The translations under genes were made by a program, and so were the position numbers. This document shows positions 12,501 through 23,960 of a stretch of DNA of 64,000 bases, one piece after another. The notes under the pieces were generated by a model. The model was given only the letters and a program-made list of their open reading frames with translations. It made no database searches and had not been told where the DNA came from. Source of the stretch: Zantedeschia hybrid cultivar (lineage: Eukaryota; Streptophyta; Magnoliopsida; Alismatales; Araceae); the NCBI GenBank assembly GCA_030544215.1, contig JARZZO010000003.1, positions 17,865,879 through 17,929,878 of the forward strand. Reading direction: 5' to 3'. How positions within the stretch are numbered: position 1 is the stretch's first letter; each line of letters starts with the position of its first letter.

Positions 12501-12780
12501 AGGGTTGTTTGGTGTGTCGTAAAATGTTGTAAAATATTATAGATAGTCATGGAATGTTTTACATTATTTCTCATATGTTCAGAGTGTCGGGAGTTTCTGT
12601 ATTCTAAAATCAATTGATTCTTATAATCTTCCTTTTAGTTGATTTTCATCTTCTGTCCAAAATCACCGTAAATCAAAATTGGAGTTAGTAAAATGGGTGA
12701 TTTTAAAATTTCACTGATTTTTAAAATCAGTAATTTTAAAATCAAAATTTATGACATTTTTCGATACACCAAATGACCCT
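12501..12780. mobile_element. 280-bp Tourist-like (PIF/Harbinger) MITE
   Basis: The left end is AGGGTTGTTTGGTGTGTCG. The right end, reverse complemented, is AGGGTCATTTGGTGTATCG, about 15 of 19 matching. The element is flanked by TAA on both sides (12498-12500 and 12781-12783), the 3-bp duplication expected for PIF/Harbinger. It is AT-rich, non-coding and partly self-complementary (ATTTTAAAAT words near the right end). Confidence 0.8.
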
Positions 12781-12783
12781 TAA

Positions 12784-13770
12784 GGAGGGGAAATCCAATT
12801 CATAGGTGCACATGAAGTTGCTAGTGGTCTAAACCTGTTTCTAGGCTAATAACTTTCCGTGTAGCTTCCATCATGTGGAATTTTTTACTCTGAGATCAGA
12901 CCATGATTCTGCAAGGACCCCTGCAGTTTCACTGTGGGGTATTGCAGCAAGTACTTTTTTTTTAATTTTATTTTGTAAAGGTCACGCCTGGCATGCTCTA
13001 TTTGTTTGTATAGTCCAATCATTGATTGGACGTTCTAAAAGATTCTAGAAAATAAAAAATTGATGTGCAATGAAATAGTAAAAATGTCTTAATGTGGCCA
13101 AGTTCCATAACGTTTTTTGGTTGTTTAAAATTTGTTGAGTCATCCTGTCAGAGATCAGATTGTATGAACACAGGGTATGTAACATCCTGACCTTAATAAA
13201 AATTCAAAAAATATTTTTTATTTCTCAACTTGCTGCAATACCCGGCAGTGCAGCTGTAGGGTGTCCTGATGTCCAAATGCAAGCAGGTGCCCTTGCCTTA
13301 GCCATGGCGCTCTCTACATGTCTTTAACACATTCTTTTTCCAGTCTCCTCTAACTTTCTAAAACGAACTTTTGTTGTTAATGAATATTTGATAAGGCGTC
13401 CTTTTCGAAGTTATAGGATGCCCTACGAGTTTTTAAAACTTTTGATTCACATGTTATTTATTTATCTGCTCATTCCCTTGTAATTGTATTTTTTTTGTTT
13501 TCTGGAACTCATTCAACTAATGTTAGTTGCCTTGTATGCTCGTGTCCAATGTAGTATGTTATCAACTTGACCATTAATCAAGAATGGTCAGTTCATGCTG
13601 TTTCTCAATACTCAAAGATGCTTCACTTCAGGAAGATCCTAAACCTATGCTCCTCGAATGGCATCCTTTTTATATTTTACTGTTATTACTACGCTTGGCT
13701 TCTCTTACATCTCGAGTGGAGATGGGTGGCTTTGCGGTGAATTTGTGTCGAGAATTTTAGTTATTGCACC
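12784..13770. other. Intergenic, no gene recognised
   Basis: AT-rich DNA with no recognisable coding signal, RNA gene or complete element. Confidence 0.5.
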
Positions 13771-13774
13771 CTTA

Positions 13775-15305
13775 GTCCCCGTTTGGCAATGGAATAAACT
13801 CGAGGAAGAATATCTTTTCACACGTACGTTGTTCGTTCGTTCGTCAGTTTTCTGTTTGGCAAAAGATAGATAGAATAGATGATTTTTTTTAACATGAAGG
13901 TGGGATATTCTACCCATTTTCTTTTATTCGGAGGGAGATCTCGAATATAAATTATTGGGTTACTCTGCTCTCTGACAGAGTATTCGATCTTTCAAATATT
14001 TTAAGTTTTCAATTATCAAACAATATTTTAACAGGGATGGCCGAGATAACTTCTTATTCAACGCACTTATTTTGTTGTCAAATGGAGGCTTAATCTGCAT
14101 ACTTAGGTTTGCTCAACTCAATCTTGATGGCTATTAGTATTATTATTTTTTTGTAGTTACATGTTCATTTGATAAATCTTTGTTTTTTTTGGATGGGTAG
14201 GTTTTGTTTGGGGGGGTGGGGAGGGATTTCAATTCTGTGAACGAGTTATTCTTAATTTTATTGAAGTTTTTCCAGATAACCCGAGATTGTGGGGTGATAT
14301 AAATAAATATTAAGGTGTAGGGTTAAACAAAGTCTGCCAGAGCTTAGAAAATAATTTTTAAAATTTTGTTTTCTCATTGGATTTTGTCGGCTAGAGGACA
14401 TTGTGCTGTCTAGCAATGCTGTTATAAGAGATCCATCTAGAAGACAAATGATATTTAAGTGTAGTGACTCGATTTCTTCTCTTACGAAGAATGACCCACT
14501 TTAGGTCAAAGGCCTCATGGTTGTCTTTGAAGGACGCCTCACATGGTTGTCTTTGAAAGACTTGCTACACCGTCTGAGGTAATGTCCTAATGCTGCCATC
14601 CGATCAGAGAGATCAGATAATAGTGCAGAGCTCTTGCCGGTACGTGTTTGTGCGAGTGTCCAGGTGTATATGGGGAAGTCCAAGGGCACATGACGACCTT
14701 TTTTTTCTTAGTTTAAAGATTAGATAGTACAGATACCAAGTTGAGATCGACCCTAAGCTCGACTTTTTTTTAATATTTTTAACCACTTCTTTGCTATGGG
14801 TTTGATCAGAATTAGATCAGATAGCACTTGGAGGAGACAGCGTAATCTAGTGCCAAGCTTTATGAAAGAAAAATGAGCTCCACCGACCCACTTAGATCCC
14901 TCGGGGGCGGAACCGCGGAAAGGATAGAAAAGTGTTAGTTGTCTGGATATCACACATTGGACGATAGATACCGCCTGAGATGCTCCACTTCTTGCTGTGT
15001 GCTCAAAGTCGAATTCTTCAAGGTTTGCTCTTAGACACACTTTGATTGGAGAATAGAAGAAGAATAAGGACGAATAAGAAGAGAATAAATTTAATTTTGT
15101 TATGACAAGCGGAATGACTTATATCGGTGCAGAATAGTATATTCGGAGAATAAGTCATCTCATCTTAAACCCAAAAATTACTTATTCTTCTTATTCCGTC
15201 AGCGGACCTCACAAAATTATCAAATCGAAACATCCCTTATTCTATTATACGTCATTCTGTTAGTGGGTCTCACGTAATAACTTATTCTGCAAACAAAGTG
15301 GGGTT
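13775..15305. mobile_element. Possible Tourist-like element, internally interrupted
   Basis: GTCCCCGTTTGGCAATGGAATAA near 13775 can pair with TTATTCTGCAAACAAAGTGGGG near 15282-15303, and both ends are bordered by TTA. The inner flanks (GAAGAATAT and AGAATAAG words) also look inverted. The middle (about 14390-15040) is unrelated sequence that resembles another copy at 15.9 kb and 17.6 kb, so a later insertion is likely. The boundaries are tentative. Confidence 0.35.
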
Positions 15306-15740
15306 TAAGGTCTAAAATAGTTTGGAAAGAACCATCTTTGTTGCAGAGTTTTATTTTAACACCCCACAGTGCCAGATTGGTAGGATCTTTTGGGTTAGTG
15401 GCACCCCATATCTTAGAAGATCATATTTTGATGTGGATTATGTGGTTTTTAGAAAAAAAGAAGCAAGTTTCATTGGGTGGTTTTTAGAAAAAAAAGAAGC
15501 AAGTTTGATTGGGTGGAGAAGTTGCTTACGCCTCCACTTTCATTGGCTACAGCAGCTTACGTTATGTGTTTGATCACTTTGGTGCGTGAGACGTGGCCTT
15601 TCTAGGAAAGGAACTGAAGCCAAAATATTGAATGGGAGTGAACAAGGGATGGGGCAAGTCACAAGTGTGTGGCTGCGATCGATAAAAGAACAGTCATTAT
15701 CAAAATGTGGAAGGCAAGAAAATAGAGCAGATTGCCTGCT
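14872..15740. repeat. Diverged direct repeat, copy A
   Basis: Three blocks recur in the same order at 17636-19050: ATGAGCTCC(A/G)CCG.CCCACTTA through GCTCAAAG (14872-15005), AACACCCCACA.TG through GTTTGATCACTTTGGTGC (15355-15600), and GAGTGAACAAG.GATG.GGCAAGT (15630-15730). The spacing differs between copies, so indels or insertions separate them. It is non-coding. The parent element was not identified; a decayed LTR element or a segmental duplication are both possible. Confidence 0.6.
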
Positions 15741-15952
15741 TAAGGTGGTGTTTGAGAAGCCTTAATTACGATATTAAGTTTGAAGCAGAAGGGATGCCTT
15801 GATCACGAGTGTTCGGGAATAACTTTTACCTTTTAATTGCAATGAATATGATGGTTACTCTCTTTTAGTTGCAATTTGCTTTGTCATTGTGTTTTGTTGG
15901 GCAGAAGATGATTGTGGTGTCGAGCAATGTTGTTATAAGAGAACGAAATCAT

Positions 15953-16159
15953 GGTCCTGTTTGGATGCAAGCATAAACATGTTTTTTATCGTAATCTTAA
16001 TCTGGATGGTAAAAAAACAGATTTATCATAAATTCACTTAAATTTATGCAAAACAACCAACATAAGTTTAAAAAAATACATTATAATAAATAAGTTTTAT
16101 GATAAATATGTTTATGATAAACTTACTTTCATTTTCTTAAGTTACATCCAAACAAGACC
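15953..16159. mobile_element. 207-bp MITE-like element
   Basis: The left end GGTCCTGTTTGGATG is inverted at the right end as CATCCAAACAAGACC (one mismatch). The AT-rich interior has complementary stretches (TTTATCATAAA, TTTATGATAAA). The target duplication is not clear, so the superfamily is uncertain. Confidence 0.6.
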
Positions 16160-16524
16160 GATAGTTTTAGGTGCAGTGATCCGATTCAATTTTTGTGAGG
16201 TATTATTTACTCTGAGACAACTTTACACCATTTTGTCTATAAAAGACATAAGTTATGGATCCAACTCTCTCATATAAGAGACACATTACCTTCCCCATGA
16301 TTTGTTTCCAATAAATTCATCTTGTACTGCAAGAATCTTACTCTAATATTATTATATAATGATTTACTCTAGTTCTTATGAGATATCGTCTATTTTAGAA
16401 CAAGTTTGTGCAATTTTATTCTCAAAATGCATTTGACAACTTATAGATTTAACTCCCATATATAATCTGATTTTTTTTTTTCATTTTTCGATATCCGATT
16501 AAGACCCTCATATATCACACGATG
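16160..16524. other. Intergenic, nothing recognised
   Basis: AT-rich non-coding spacer between two small elements. No gene signal was seen. Confidence 0.5.
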
Positions 16525-16532
16525 GCGATATC

Positions 16533-17100
16533 CAGTAGCGGACGCAAGAATTTTATCCAGTGGGTCACCGAGATTAAATACTGCGGGTCAAATTGAAGGG
16601 GGGCAGGTAGCAATGTAAAAGGGTCGCATACGGTGCGGATCTAAGGTAGATCTATGACCGTATCCGTTAAGTTATCAGTTTAAAAGTATTATCCGTTAAC
16701 GATCTTATAAGTTAATAATCAGTCGGATAATTAAATCTTAGTGTACGTACCGTATGTATGCGGTAAAAAAAAAGTATATTCATTCCCTTATCCACTGTGA
16801 ATGTCGATTTGAAAAGATAATTCGTTAATTGACTTATAAATTAATGATCGATTGAATACTCAGATTATCGATCAATTAAAATTTGCATCGTTAGGACAAC
16901 AATGATGTTCACTTAGACTGAACAATTTATTTGAAAGATACGGGCGGATAGCGGGATTGGACGGCCGGGCTAAGGTCTAATGAGGTCTTGCGAGTGGGTC
17001 AGTGGGGTCCTAGAGCACCTTGGCCTAAATTGGGTTGTGGAATTGTAAAAATTCAGTGGGGTCCTGGGACCCCACTACCTACATACTAGATCCGTCACTG
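16533..17100. mobile_element. 568-bp hAT-like element (CAGTGGCGGA ends)
   Basis: It starts CAGTAGCGGACGCAAG and ends GATCCGTCACTG, so CAGT(A/G)(G/A)CGGA is inverted at the two ends. It is flanked by perfect 8-bp copies of GCGATATC (16525-16532 and 17101-17108). An 8-bp target duplication fits hAT. The interior has GTATCCGTTAA-type words also seen at 17270-17410 and 50530-50780. It is non-coding. Confidence 0.8.
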
Positions 17101-17635
17101 GCGATATCCCATCGACTTAAGAGAAGGCTTCTCTTACACATAATCCTTTCTTCTTGTCCGACTCCACAGAGGGCATAATACCAACCTGTACCAAGTGCAT
17201 CTTAAAAAAGGTTCAATCTACTGAGAAAGCTAAATCCGCAGACATCATGCAAATGGGTGCCAATTTAGTGTAGATTCATGATTGTATCTGTTATATTATC
17301 AGTTTTTTAAAAAAATTATCCGTTAACTATCTTACAAGTGTCTGATCAATCGAATAATTAGAGTTTTAGTGTACCAAAAGATTATCTATTAATTGACCTG
17401 TAAGTTGTTATTCGTTAGGAAAGCACTTGATGCACACCTGCGCGAACAGATGTATACGCACACCGTGCACTAATAGGCGTGCAATGAGACTTGGGCTATC
17501 GATTACCATTTGCATCTCCACTGGCTTCTAGTGGTACGGCTGCGAGACCAAGATCGTAGTTAGTGGGAGGACCCAAGGAACAGTATCTCGTCCCTACCAG
17601 CTATTATGAGTGGTTAAGTGGTCAGTTTCAAAAGG

Positions 17636-19050
17636 AAAATGAGCTCCGCCGCCCCACTTAAATCTGTCAGGGACGGAGATGAAAAAACAGGGTTACTAAC
17701 CCTAATGTCATATATTGGATGATACTGCCTGAGATGCCACACTTCTTCCTGGGTGCTCAAAGCCAAATTATTCAGGTTTTACTCCATTCATGGCCTACTA
17801 TGCTTTGGTACGAACTATCATTTTCCTTTTTGTTAGATGTATGTAAAGAACATGGAATAATATTCTCTTTACGAACTCGTCATTTGCGGAAATATTCGGA
17901 TATAAGCTCTTTATAAACTTACGGGACAAATCCTTCTTACACAATTAATGGAAGTACGATCTGAACTCAAGATTTTCATTATGCACCGCTAGCTGTAAGC
18001 TCTCCTTTAGGAACCATCTTCTTGCAGATTTCTTTTTGGATCTTTTTGCAAATAACCTCTTAAAAAATGGCATATTTGTAGATAACCTCTTGTATGATTT
18101 CTATTTGCATATAACCTCCCTTAACTATAGTATTATTTACATATAACCCCCTCAACTAAGTCGATTTATTTTAAATTTCACTTAAATTAGAATATTGTTA
18201 CTTATGTAGAATATGTGAAAATTATTAAATAAAAGATAATATCTTCAATTAAAATAAACACATCTCATAAGAAAAATCACATAAACACCTATTCATAAGC
18301 AAGTTGCATTTATTTAACATAAAAAAATATTTTATTTTTATGTAGAGTAAAAATATTTTAATTTAAGTGAAATTTAAAACAAATCACGTAATTAAGAGGG
18401 TTACATGCAAATACCACTAAAGTTAAGGAGGTGATATGCAAATATGAATCATGCAAGAGATTATTTACAAACATGACATCTTTTAGAGGGTTATTTGCAA
18501 AAAAACCCTCTCCCTTTCAACAGCCCACAATCTCACATTGGATGGATGTCCTGGTTGTTTTCACTCCAAATTTTTGCAAATTCTTTCTTCAACACCCCAC
18601 AATGTCACATTGAATGTGAATGATATGGTATGCTTGTTCACTTTGGTGCATGGGACGCGATCCTTGGATAAAAAAGAAAGGTTCCACTAGGGTGGAGAAG
18701 GTGCCCACGCCTCCACTTCCATTAGCAACAGATCAGAAGCTCACGTTATGTAGTCGTTCGCTTGGTGTATGAGATGCGGCCTCTCTTGAAGGGAGCTGAG
18801 GGTAAAACACCGAGTCCAGAGACTCTCGGTATATTGGTTGACCGAGCTCAGTCAATATATTAGAAGATAAGAGGGAGGGTGGTGTCTGTCGAAAGTTCAA
18901 CGGAATTTTTTTTAAAAAAAGTCTGCTCCCCCAATACACTGATTGAATGACTACATTGGGATGGAGAGTGAACAAGAGATGAGGCAAGTGTACGGCTGCG
19001 GCCAGAGAACACTCTTTATCACAAGGTAAAGGCCAAGAAAAAGGAGCAAA
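17636..19050. repeat. Diverged direct repeat, copy B
   Basis: Counterpart of 14872-15740: the same ordered blocks occur at 17636-17782, 18590-18790 and 18968-19050. This copy is longer because a fold-back element (18043-18504) sits inside it. No coding function was recognised. Confidence 0.6.
18043..18504. mobile_element. About 462-bp fold-back MITE
   Basis: The arms are inverted over about 200 bp. TTTTTGCAAATAACCTCTTA at the left mirrors GAGGGTTATTTGCAAAAA at the right. AACCTCCCTTAACTATAG mirrors CTAAAGTTAAGGAGGTGAT, and TTTAAATTTCACTTAAATTAG mirrors AATTTAAGTGAAATTTAAA. It is non-coding and could give a long hairpin transcript. It lies within the copy-B direct repeat, which copy A lacks at that point. 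The target duplication is unclear. Confidence 0.75.
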
Positions 19051-19400
19051 TGAACTGTTTCTGTCGGACACTCACCAAAATTTCCACTGAATGATAGATG
19101 GATAAGTTCATCCTTATTTACAATCTACTTTTGAATACTTTCTGGAGTACCAACGAGCCAGTTGCGGTATTACGGATTTGCCTATTTGTGGGAGGTCTTG
19201 GATTTAACTCTCATATCGTATGGTGTGTGAGAATGTGGAATTTGACCATCGGTTCATGAAGGCTTATATCCATGGAGTCTTCCTGACAGATGGATGAATG
19301 CGTAATCCAATCTTAAATGAGATGAGGACAAATTAACTTAATGATATTCAATTACAAGTAGGATAATATTATAGTGCAAATATATAATGATTAATAATTG
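19051..19400. other. Intergenic, nothing recognised
   Basis: Non-coding AT-rich sequence leading into the (TA)n run. No gene or element end was seen. Confidence 0.5.
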
Positions 19401-19403
19401 ACC

Positions 19404-19409
<6 letters not shown>

Positions 19410-19463
<54 letters not shown>
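19410..19463. repeat. (TA)n microsatellite
   Basis: An uninterrupted AT/TA run of about 54 bp. It lies just upstream of the first recognisable part of the old Tat element and may mark its broken left edge. Confidence 0.95.
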
Positions 19464-19466
<3 letters not shown>

Positions 19467-19819
19467 GATTAATTACACTACTTGTTTCTTTCTGTTGATG
19501 TTAATGTTAAAATACAGGTTTGATAAAAAAATATAATTGATTGATGTTTTAAATGTTTTAATGTTAAGGGGAAACAACCTCATGGTTTTCACATGTGAAG
19601 ACAATACTCCCCCTCGGGAAAAGATCCTAAACGGCGAAACGCCTGAAGGCCTAATAAGAGCCAAGAGAAGGTCCAAAATGGGCAGGCCGAGCGGCTCAAG
19701 ATGGTTCATGGACTTGGCAAGGCCATGTAAGGAAAGGTTATTGGGAAAATGCTTCACGGTCACGTTCCAAGGAAACTTGTGTTTATAATCCGAACACCAT
19801 AAGTCCTCGGGAGGAAATA

Positions 19820-21880
19820 TTTGTTCCCCACTATGGAGGCCATGTGCATATCACGTCTTGGTCAACCATGCTAAATGCACCTTCAGAGTAATAGCTGATA
19901 AATTTCTGGACTTCATAATCACCCATCGAGGGATAGAAGCCAATCTAGATAAAATCAAAGTCATATTATCTATGGAGCCACTGACACGGCTAAACGACAT
20001 TCAGAGACTGATAAGACGCCGGGTTGCCCGCAGTCGGTTCCTTCAAGAGCTGTCAAGTGGTGTCTCTCTTTCTTCAAACTGTTACGAATAAAAGATAATC
20101 CACCCGACGCCCAAAGACGTAAATTGGACACCGGAATGCCAACAAGCATTCCATGAGCTAAAGCAGTATTTGGTTACTCTGCCTATCCTGTCTAAACCAT
20201 AGTCGGGTGAGTCCCTTTTCTTTTACCTGTCTATAACTCCTCATACTGTGAGCTCAGTGCTGGTTAGGGAGGAAGGAGGAATCCAGAAGCCGGTCTACTA
20301 TGTAATATGGGTTTTCTAAGGAGCCTAACAACGCTATTTGACCGTAAAAAGGTTTGGACTAACCCTCGTGATGGCCGCTCGAAAGTTGTGGCCGTACTTC
20401 CAGGCGCATCCAATCAAAGTTGTCACTGATAACTTAGGGCCGAATATGAAGCCAAAGATCTCACCATGAGGCAATATAAAGAATTGATCATAAATAGTCT
20501 ATGCCCTCGAGGGATTTGAAATCACACATATCTTGAGGGAAGAAAATCAATGAGCAAACAAGTTGGCCAGACTCGCCTCTGCTGTGCTACCAGCCTCCCA
20601 TACGGTCTTTGTCGAAGACGTAATAGCACCGACCATTAGCCACTTGATGGATCCTATCTTGGCCTTCCTGCAAGACGGCCAATTACCAACTGACCGGACG
20701 GATGCTAGGCAGATTAGATACTAGACAACGTAGTTTACCTTGATCGACAGGGTGTTGTACCGCCGATCTTGGACTATGCCCTTGCTCCGGTTCCTCCCGC
20801 CCTGAGAGGCGATGGATGCAGTTGTGGAGGTCCATGAGGGATTATACGGGAGCCACATGGGCCCCCGAGCACTAGCTCGCATCCTGTTGTGCCTTGGGTA
20901 CGGGTGGCCTATGCTAGCTCGAGACTGCATCGACTACTTTAAGAAGTGCGCAAGCAATCAAACGCACACCTCGATCCCCCTGCCCCAACCAAGGAGCTTC
21001 ACACTGTCTCCGAACCATGCATGTTTGCGATGTGGGGCATTGATATCTTGGGGCCTTTCCCCAAGACCATGGTGCAAAGGCAGTTTGTCATAGTCGCCAT
21101 TGACTACTTTACAAGGTGGCTGGAGGTTGAAACCACAACGAATATCAGGGAAGACACTGTCTAGAACTTTTTTCTTTCCCATGTGATATATAGGTTTGGA
21201 GTGCCCGAGTACTTGTCTCCGACAATAGATGATAGTTCACCAGCCAATGGTTTGCCAACCAATGCCGACATTTTAATATCTGGCATCAATTTTCCTCGGT
21301 GGTCCATCCCCAGGCCAACAACCTTGTAGAAAATGCCAACATGGCCATAATGAGAGGCATAAAGACACGATTACAGGACGAGTAAAACTGGCTTGACCAA
21401 CTCCCTAAGGTGCTACGGTCCTTCTGAACCATTGCCTGGACAGCAACTGGAGAAACTCCGTACCATCTCACCTATAGAGTGGATGCAGTAACCTTGCTCG
21501 AGATCGCGATGCCTTTAGTCCGAGTCCAGGAGTTCGACGAAGAGGCAAATAACCAAAGAATAAGAGAAAACTTAGACCTTTTAGATGAAGCCAGAGAAGA
21601 AGTCAGGACACGCATGGTCAACTACCAACACATGGTGGCCCAATTCTATAACAAGAAGGTCCAACTGAGGAGCTTCGAACCAGGAGACCTTGTATTGTGA
21701 AGCATGTACGCCTCTTGATCGCTTGAAGCCAGACGAAAACTAGCCCCAAACTAGGAAAGTCCATATATGGTCGTCAAGAATTACGGTAACGGAGCATATC
21801 GAGGTGCCGACATAGATGGTCGGTCACTTGATAACAAATGGAACACAAAGCATCTAGCCCCTTCTTTCAATAAACTCTAG
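19820..21880 (+). pseudogene. Degenerate pol of an old Tat-lineage Ty3/gypsy element
   Basis: The pieces occur in the correct pol order but in several frames, with stops. 19858-20091 holds the RT C-terminal region (AKCTF, then FLDFIITHRGIEANLDKIK). About 20100-20450 is RNase H-like (WTPECQQAFHELKQYL, then KLWPYFQAH). 20812-20960 holds the integrase N-terminal region (HEGLYGSHMGPRALA, YGWPML). 20946-21164 holds the integrase core start (MWGIDILGPFP, then AIDYFTRWLEVE). 21479-21700 holds the integrase C-terminal region (VNYQHMVAQFYNKKV, SFEPGDLVL). Gag, protease and most of RT are missing on the left. The relic predates the intact element at 24961-39533. Confidence 0.85.
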
Positions 21881-21939
21881 ACAAGTTTTCTTAAATAAAT
21901 TTATTCTTTGCCTATATGAAATGTGCAAATCCTGTACAG

Positions 21940-22312
21940 TGACGACCTGAGAAGGCATCGGTTGGCGATGCTCCTACCGAGCCTCACCTCACAGGGAAAG
22001 GATTCTTCACTCTTAGATGGAACTAAATTTGATCGGCGACACCCGTGCCAAACCTTGCATCGTAGGGAAGGGGATCCCTACCCTCAAATGGGATTAAATT
22101 CGATCAACGATACCCCTGCCTCGCCTCACCTCACAGGGAAGGGGTTCTCCATCTTCATATGGGACTAAATTCGATCGGTGATACCCCTGTCTCGCCTCGT
22201 CTCGTAGGGAAGGGGCTCCCCATCTTCAGATGAGACTAAACTCGATCGGTGATACTCCTGTCGAGTCTCGCCTTGCCTCACAAGAAAGGGGCTCCCCACC
22301 CTCAGATGAGAC
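21940..22312. repeat. About 71-bp tandem repeat array, left part
   Basis: Head-to-tail units of about 70-75 bp each contain GGGACTAAATTCGATCGG, a GATACCCCTG block, CGCCTCGCAGGGAAGGGG and CTCCCCACCCTCAGATG. Units can be followed at 22018, 22088, 22158, 22230 and 22305. The ORFs crossing it are only repeat translations. The array lies just 3' of the old pol, where Tat elements are known to carry hypervariable tandem repeats. A hAT MITE (22313-23010) splits the array. Confidence 0.9.
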
Positions 22313-22758
22313 TAAGGCTGTCAACGGGTCGGAGACGAAAACGGAAATGGCACCTTACGCTTTCATTTCCTATAAGGTTTATCAGAGACGGAAACGGAGT
22401 CGAAAGTGAGTAGTTCCGTTTCTGCATCCATTTCCGCTTGTAAATCGGAAATTGTAAACGAAAACGGAAGTAAACGGAAGTTTCCGCTATCATCGTCACT
22501 ATATTAAGAAAATATTTAAAATCACTATTATTATTCACTTTTTAATAAACTTTCTTCTAGTAATTAAAAAATTTAAACCTATAAAATTTTAATATATGTA
22601 AAAATTAATAATATATGAATTTTGAATTTTGAAATCTACTTTATCTATCAATCTAAATTTACATATAAATATACACAAACATGTGTCATAAAGTAATATT
22701 AAAATGTTAAAAAATTTCCAACTTTTTACTATGACCTTTCTTTATCAAATTGTCAAGA

Positions 22759-22789
<31 letters not shown>

Positions 22790-23010
22790 CTGTGTGTGTG
22801 TATGTGTGTGTGAGGTACATGATTATTCGGAAACGGAAACGGGTTAGTGGATGCGGAAATGAGTGTTTCCGTTTCCGACTCCTATAACTATCGGAGATCC
22901 ATTTCCGTTTCCTATAACTTAACGGGTGGTCTTTAACGGAGTTCCGTATCTACTAATAAAAATGGAAACGGAGTGAATAATCGGAACTCGGATATCCATT
23001 GACAGCCCTA
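22313..23010. mobile_element. 698-bp hAT MITE inserted in the tandem array
   Basis: The left end TAAGGCTGTCAACGG and the right end, reverse complemented TAGGGCTGTCAATGG, are inverted repeats with two mismatches over 15 bp. The flanks are perfect 8-bp copies of GATGAGAC (22305-22312 and 23011-23018), which come from a repeat unit, so the empty site can be reconstructed. Subterminal regions are rich in ACGGAAACGG and TTTCCGTTTCC words. The middle is AT-rich with a (TA)n tract near 22764-22790. It is non-coding; the 8-bp duplication and TAGGGCTG ends indicate hAT. Confidence 0.9.
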
Positions 23011-23960
23011 GATGAGACTAAATTTGATAAAAGATACTCCTGTCGAGTCTCGCCTCGCCTCATAAAGAAGGGGCTCCCCACCCTCAGATGGGACTAAGTT
23101 CGATTGGCGATACCCTATCGAGCCTCACCTCATAGAAAGGGGCTCCCCACCCTTAAATAGGACTAAATTCAATCGATGATTCTCCTACACAACATCATCT
23201 CGCAAGGAAAGGGCTCTCCACCCGAAGATGGAACTAAACTCGATTGGCGATACCTCTGTCTAGTTTCGCCTCGCAGGAAAGGGACATCCTACCCTCAGAT
23301 GAGACTAAATTCAATCGGTGATCACAGGGAAGGGACTCCCCACCCTCAGATGGGACTAAATTTGATTGGCGATACCCCTACTTTGCCTCGCCTTGCCTCG
23401 AGGAAATGGGTTCCCTACCCTTAGATGGGACTAAATTCGATCGGTGATACCCCAGCCAAGCCTTGCCTCACAGGGAACGGGCTCCCTACCTTCAGATGGG
23501 ACTAAATTCGATCGATGATACCTTGCCGAATCTCACCACTCATGGAAGGAGCTCTCCACCCTTAGATAGGACTAAATTCGATCGGCGACACTCCTGTCGA
23601 GCCTTACCTCGCAGGGAAGGAGCTCCCCACCTCAGATGGGACTAAACTCGATCAGCAACACCCCTGCCAAGTCTCGCCTCGCAGGAAAGTGACTTTCCAC
23701 CTCATATGGGACTAAACTCAATCGATGATACCCTCGCCTCATGTCGCCTTATAGGAAAGGAAATCCCTACCCTCAGATGGGACTAAATTCAATCAGTGAT
23801 ACCCCTGTCGAGCCTTGCCTTGTCTCACAGGGAAGGAGCTCCCCACCCTCATATGGGAATAAACTTAATCGACGATACCCTTGCCGAACCTCGCCTCGTA
23901 GGGAAGGAACTCCTCACCCTCAGACAGGATTAAACTTGATCGGTGCTATACCCCATACTA
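23011..23960. repeat. About 71-bp tandem repeat array, right part
   Basis: This continues the same array. About 13 further units are marked by GATGGGACTAAA-type words at 23087, 23155, 23226, 23298, 23348, 23423, 23496, 23564, 23633, 23703, 23776, 23850 and 23920. Units differ at 5-20% of bases by eye and one is shortened (23298-23348). With the left part there are roughly 18 units. No gene is present. Confidence 0.9.

Noticed and set aside
19537..19788. 83-codon plus-strand ORF just left of the old RT
   Set aside because: The translation does not match RT motifs and has no other known family. It is probably chance in degenerate sequence.
21940..23960. A CRISPR-like regular repeat
   Set aside because: Units are contiguous without unique spacers, the units are much longer than CRISPR repeats, and the DNA is plant nuclear.
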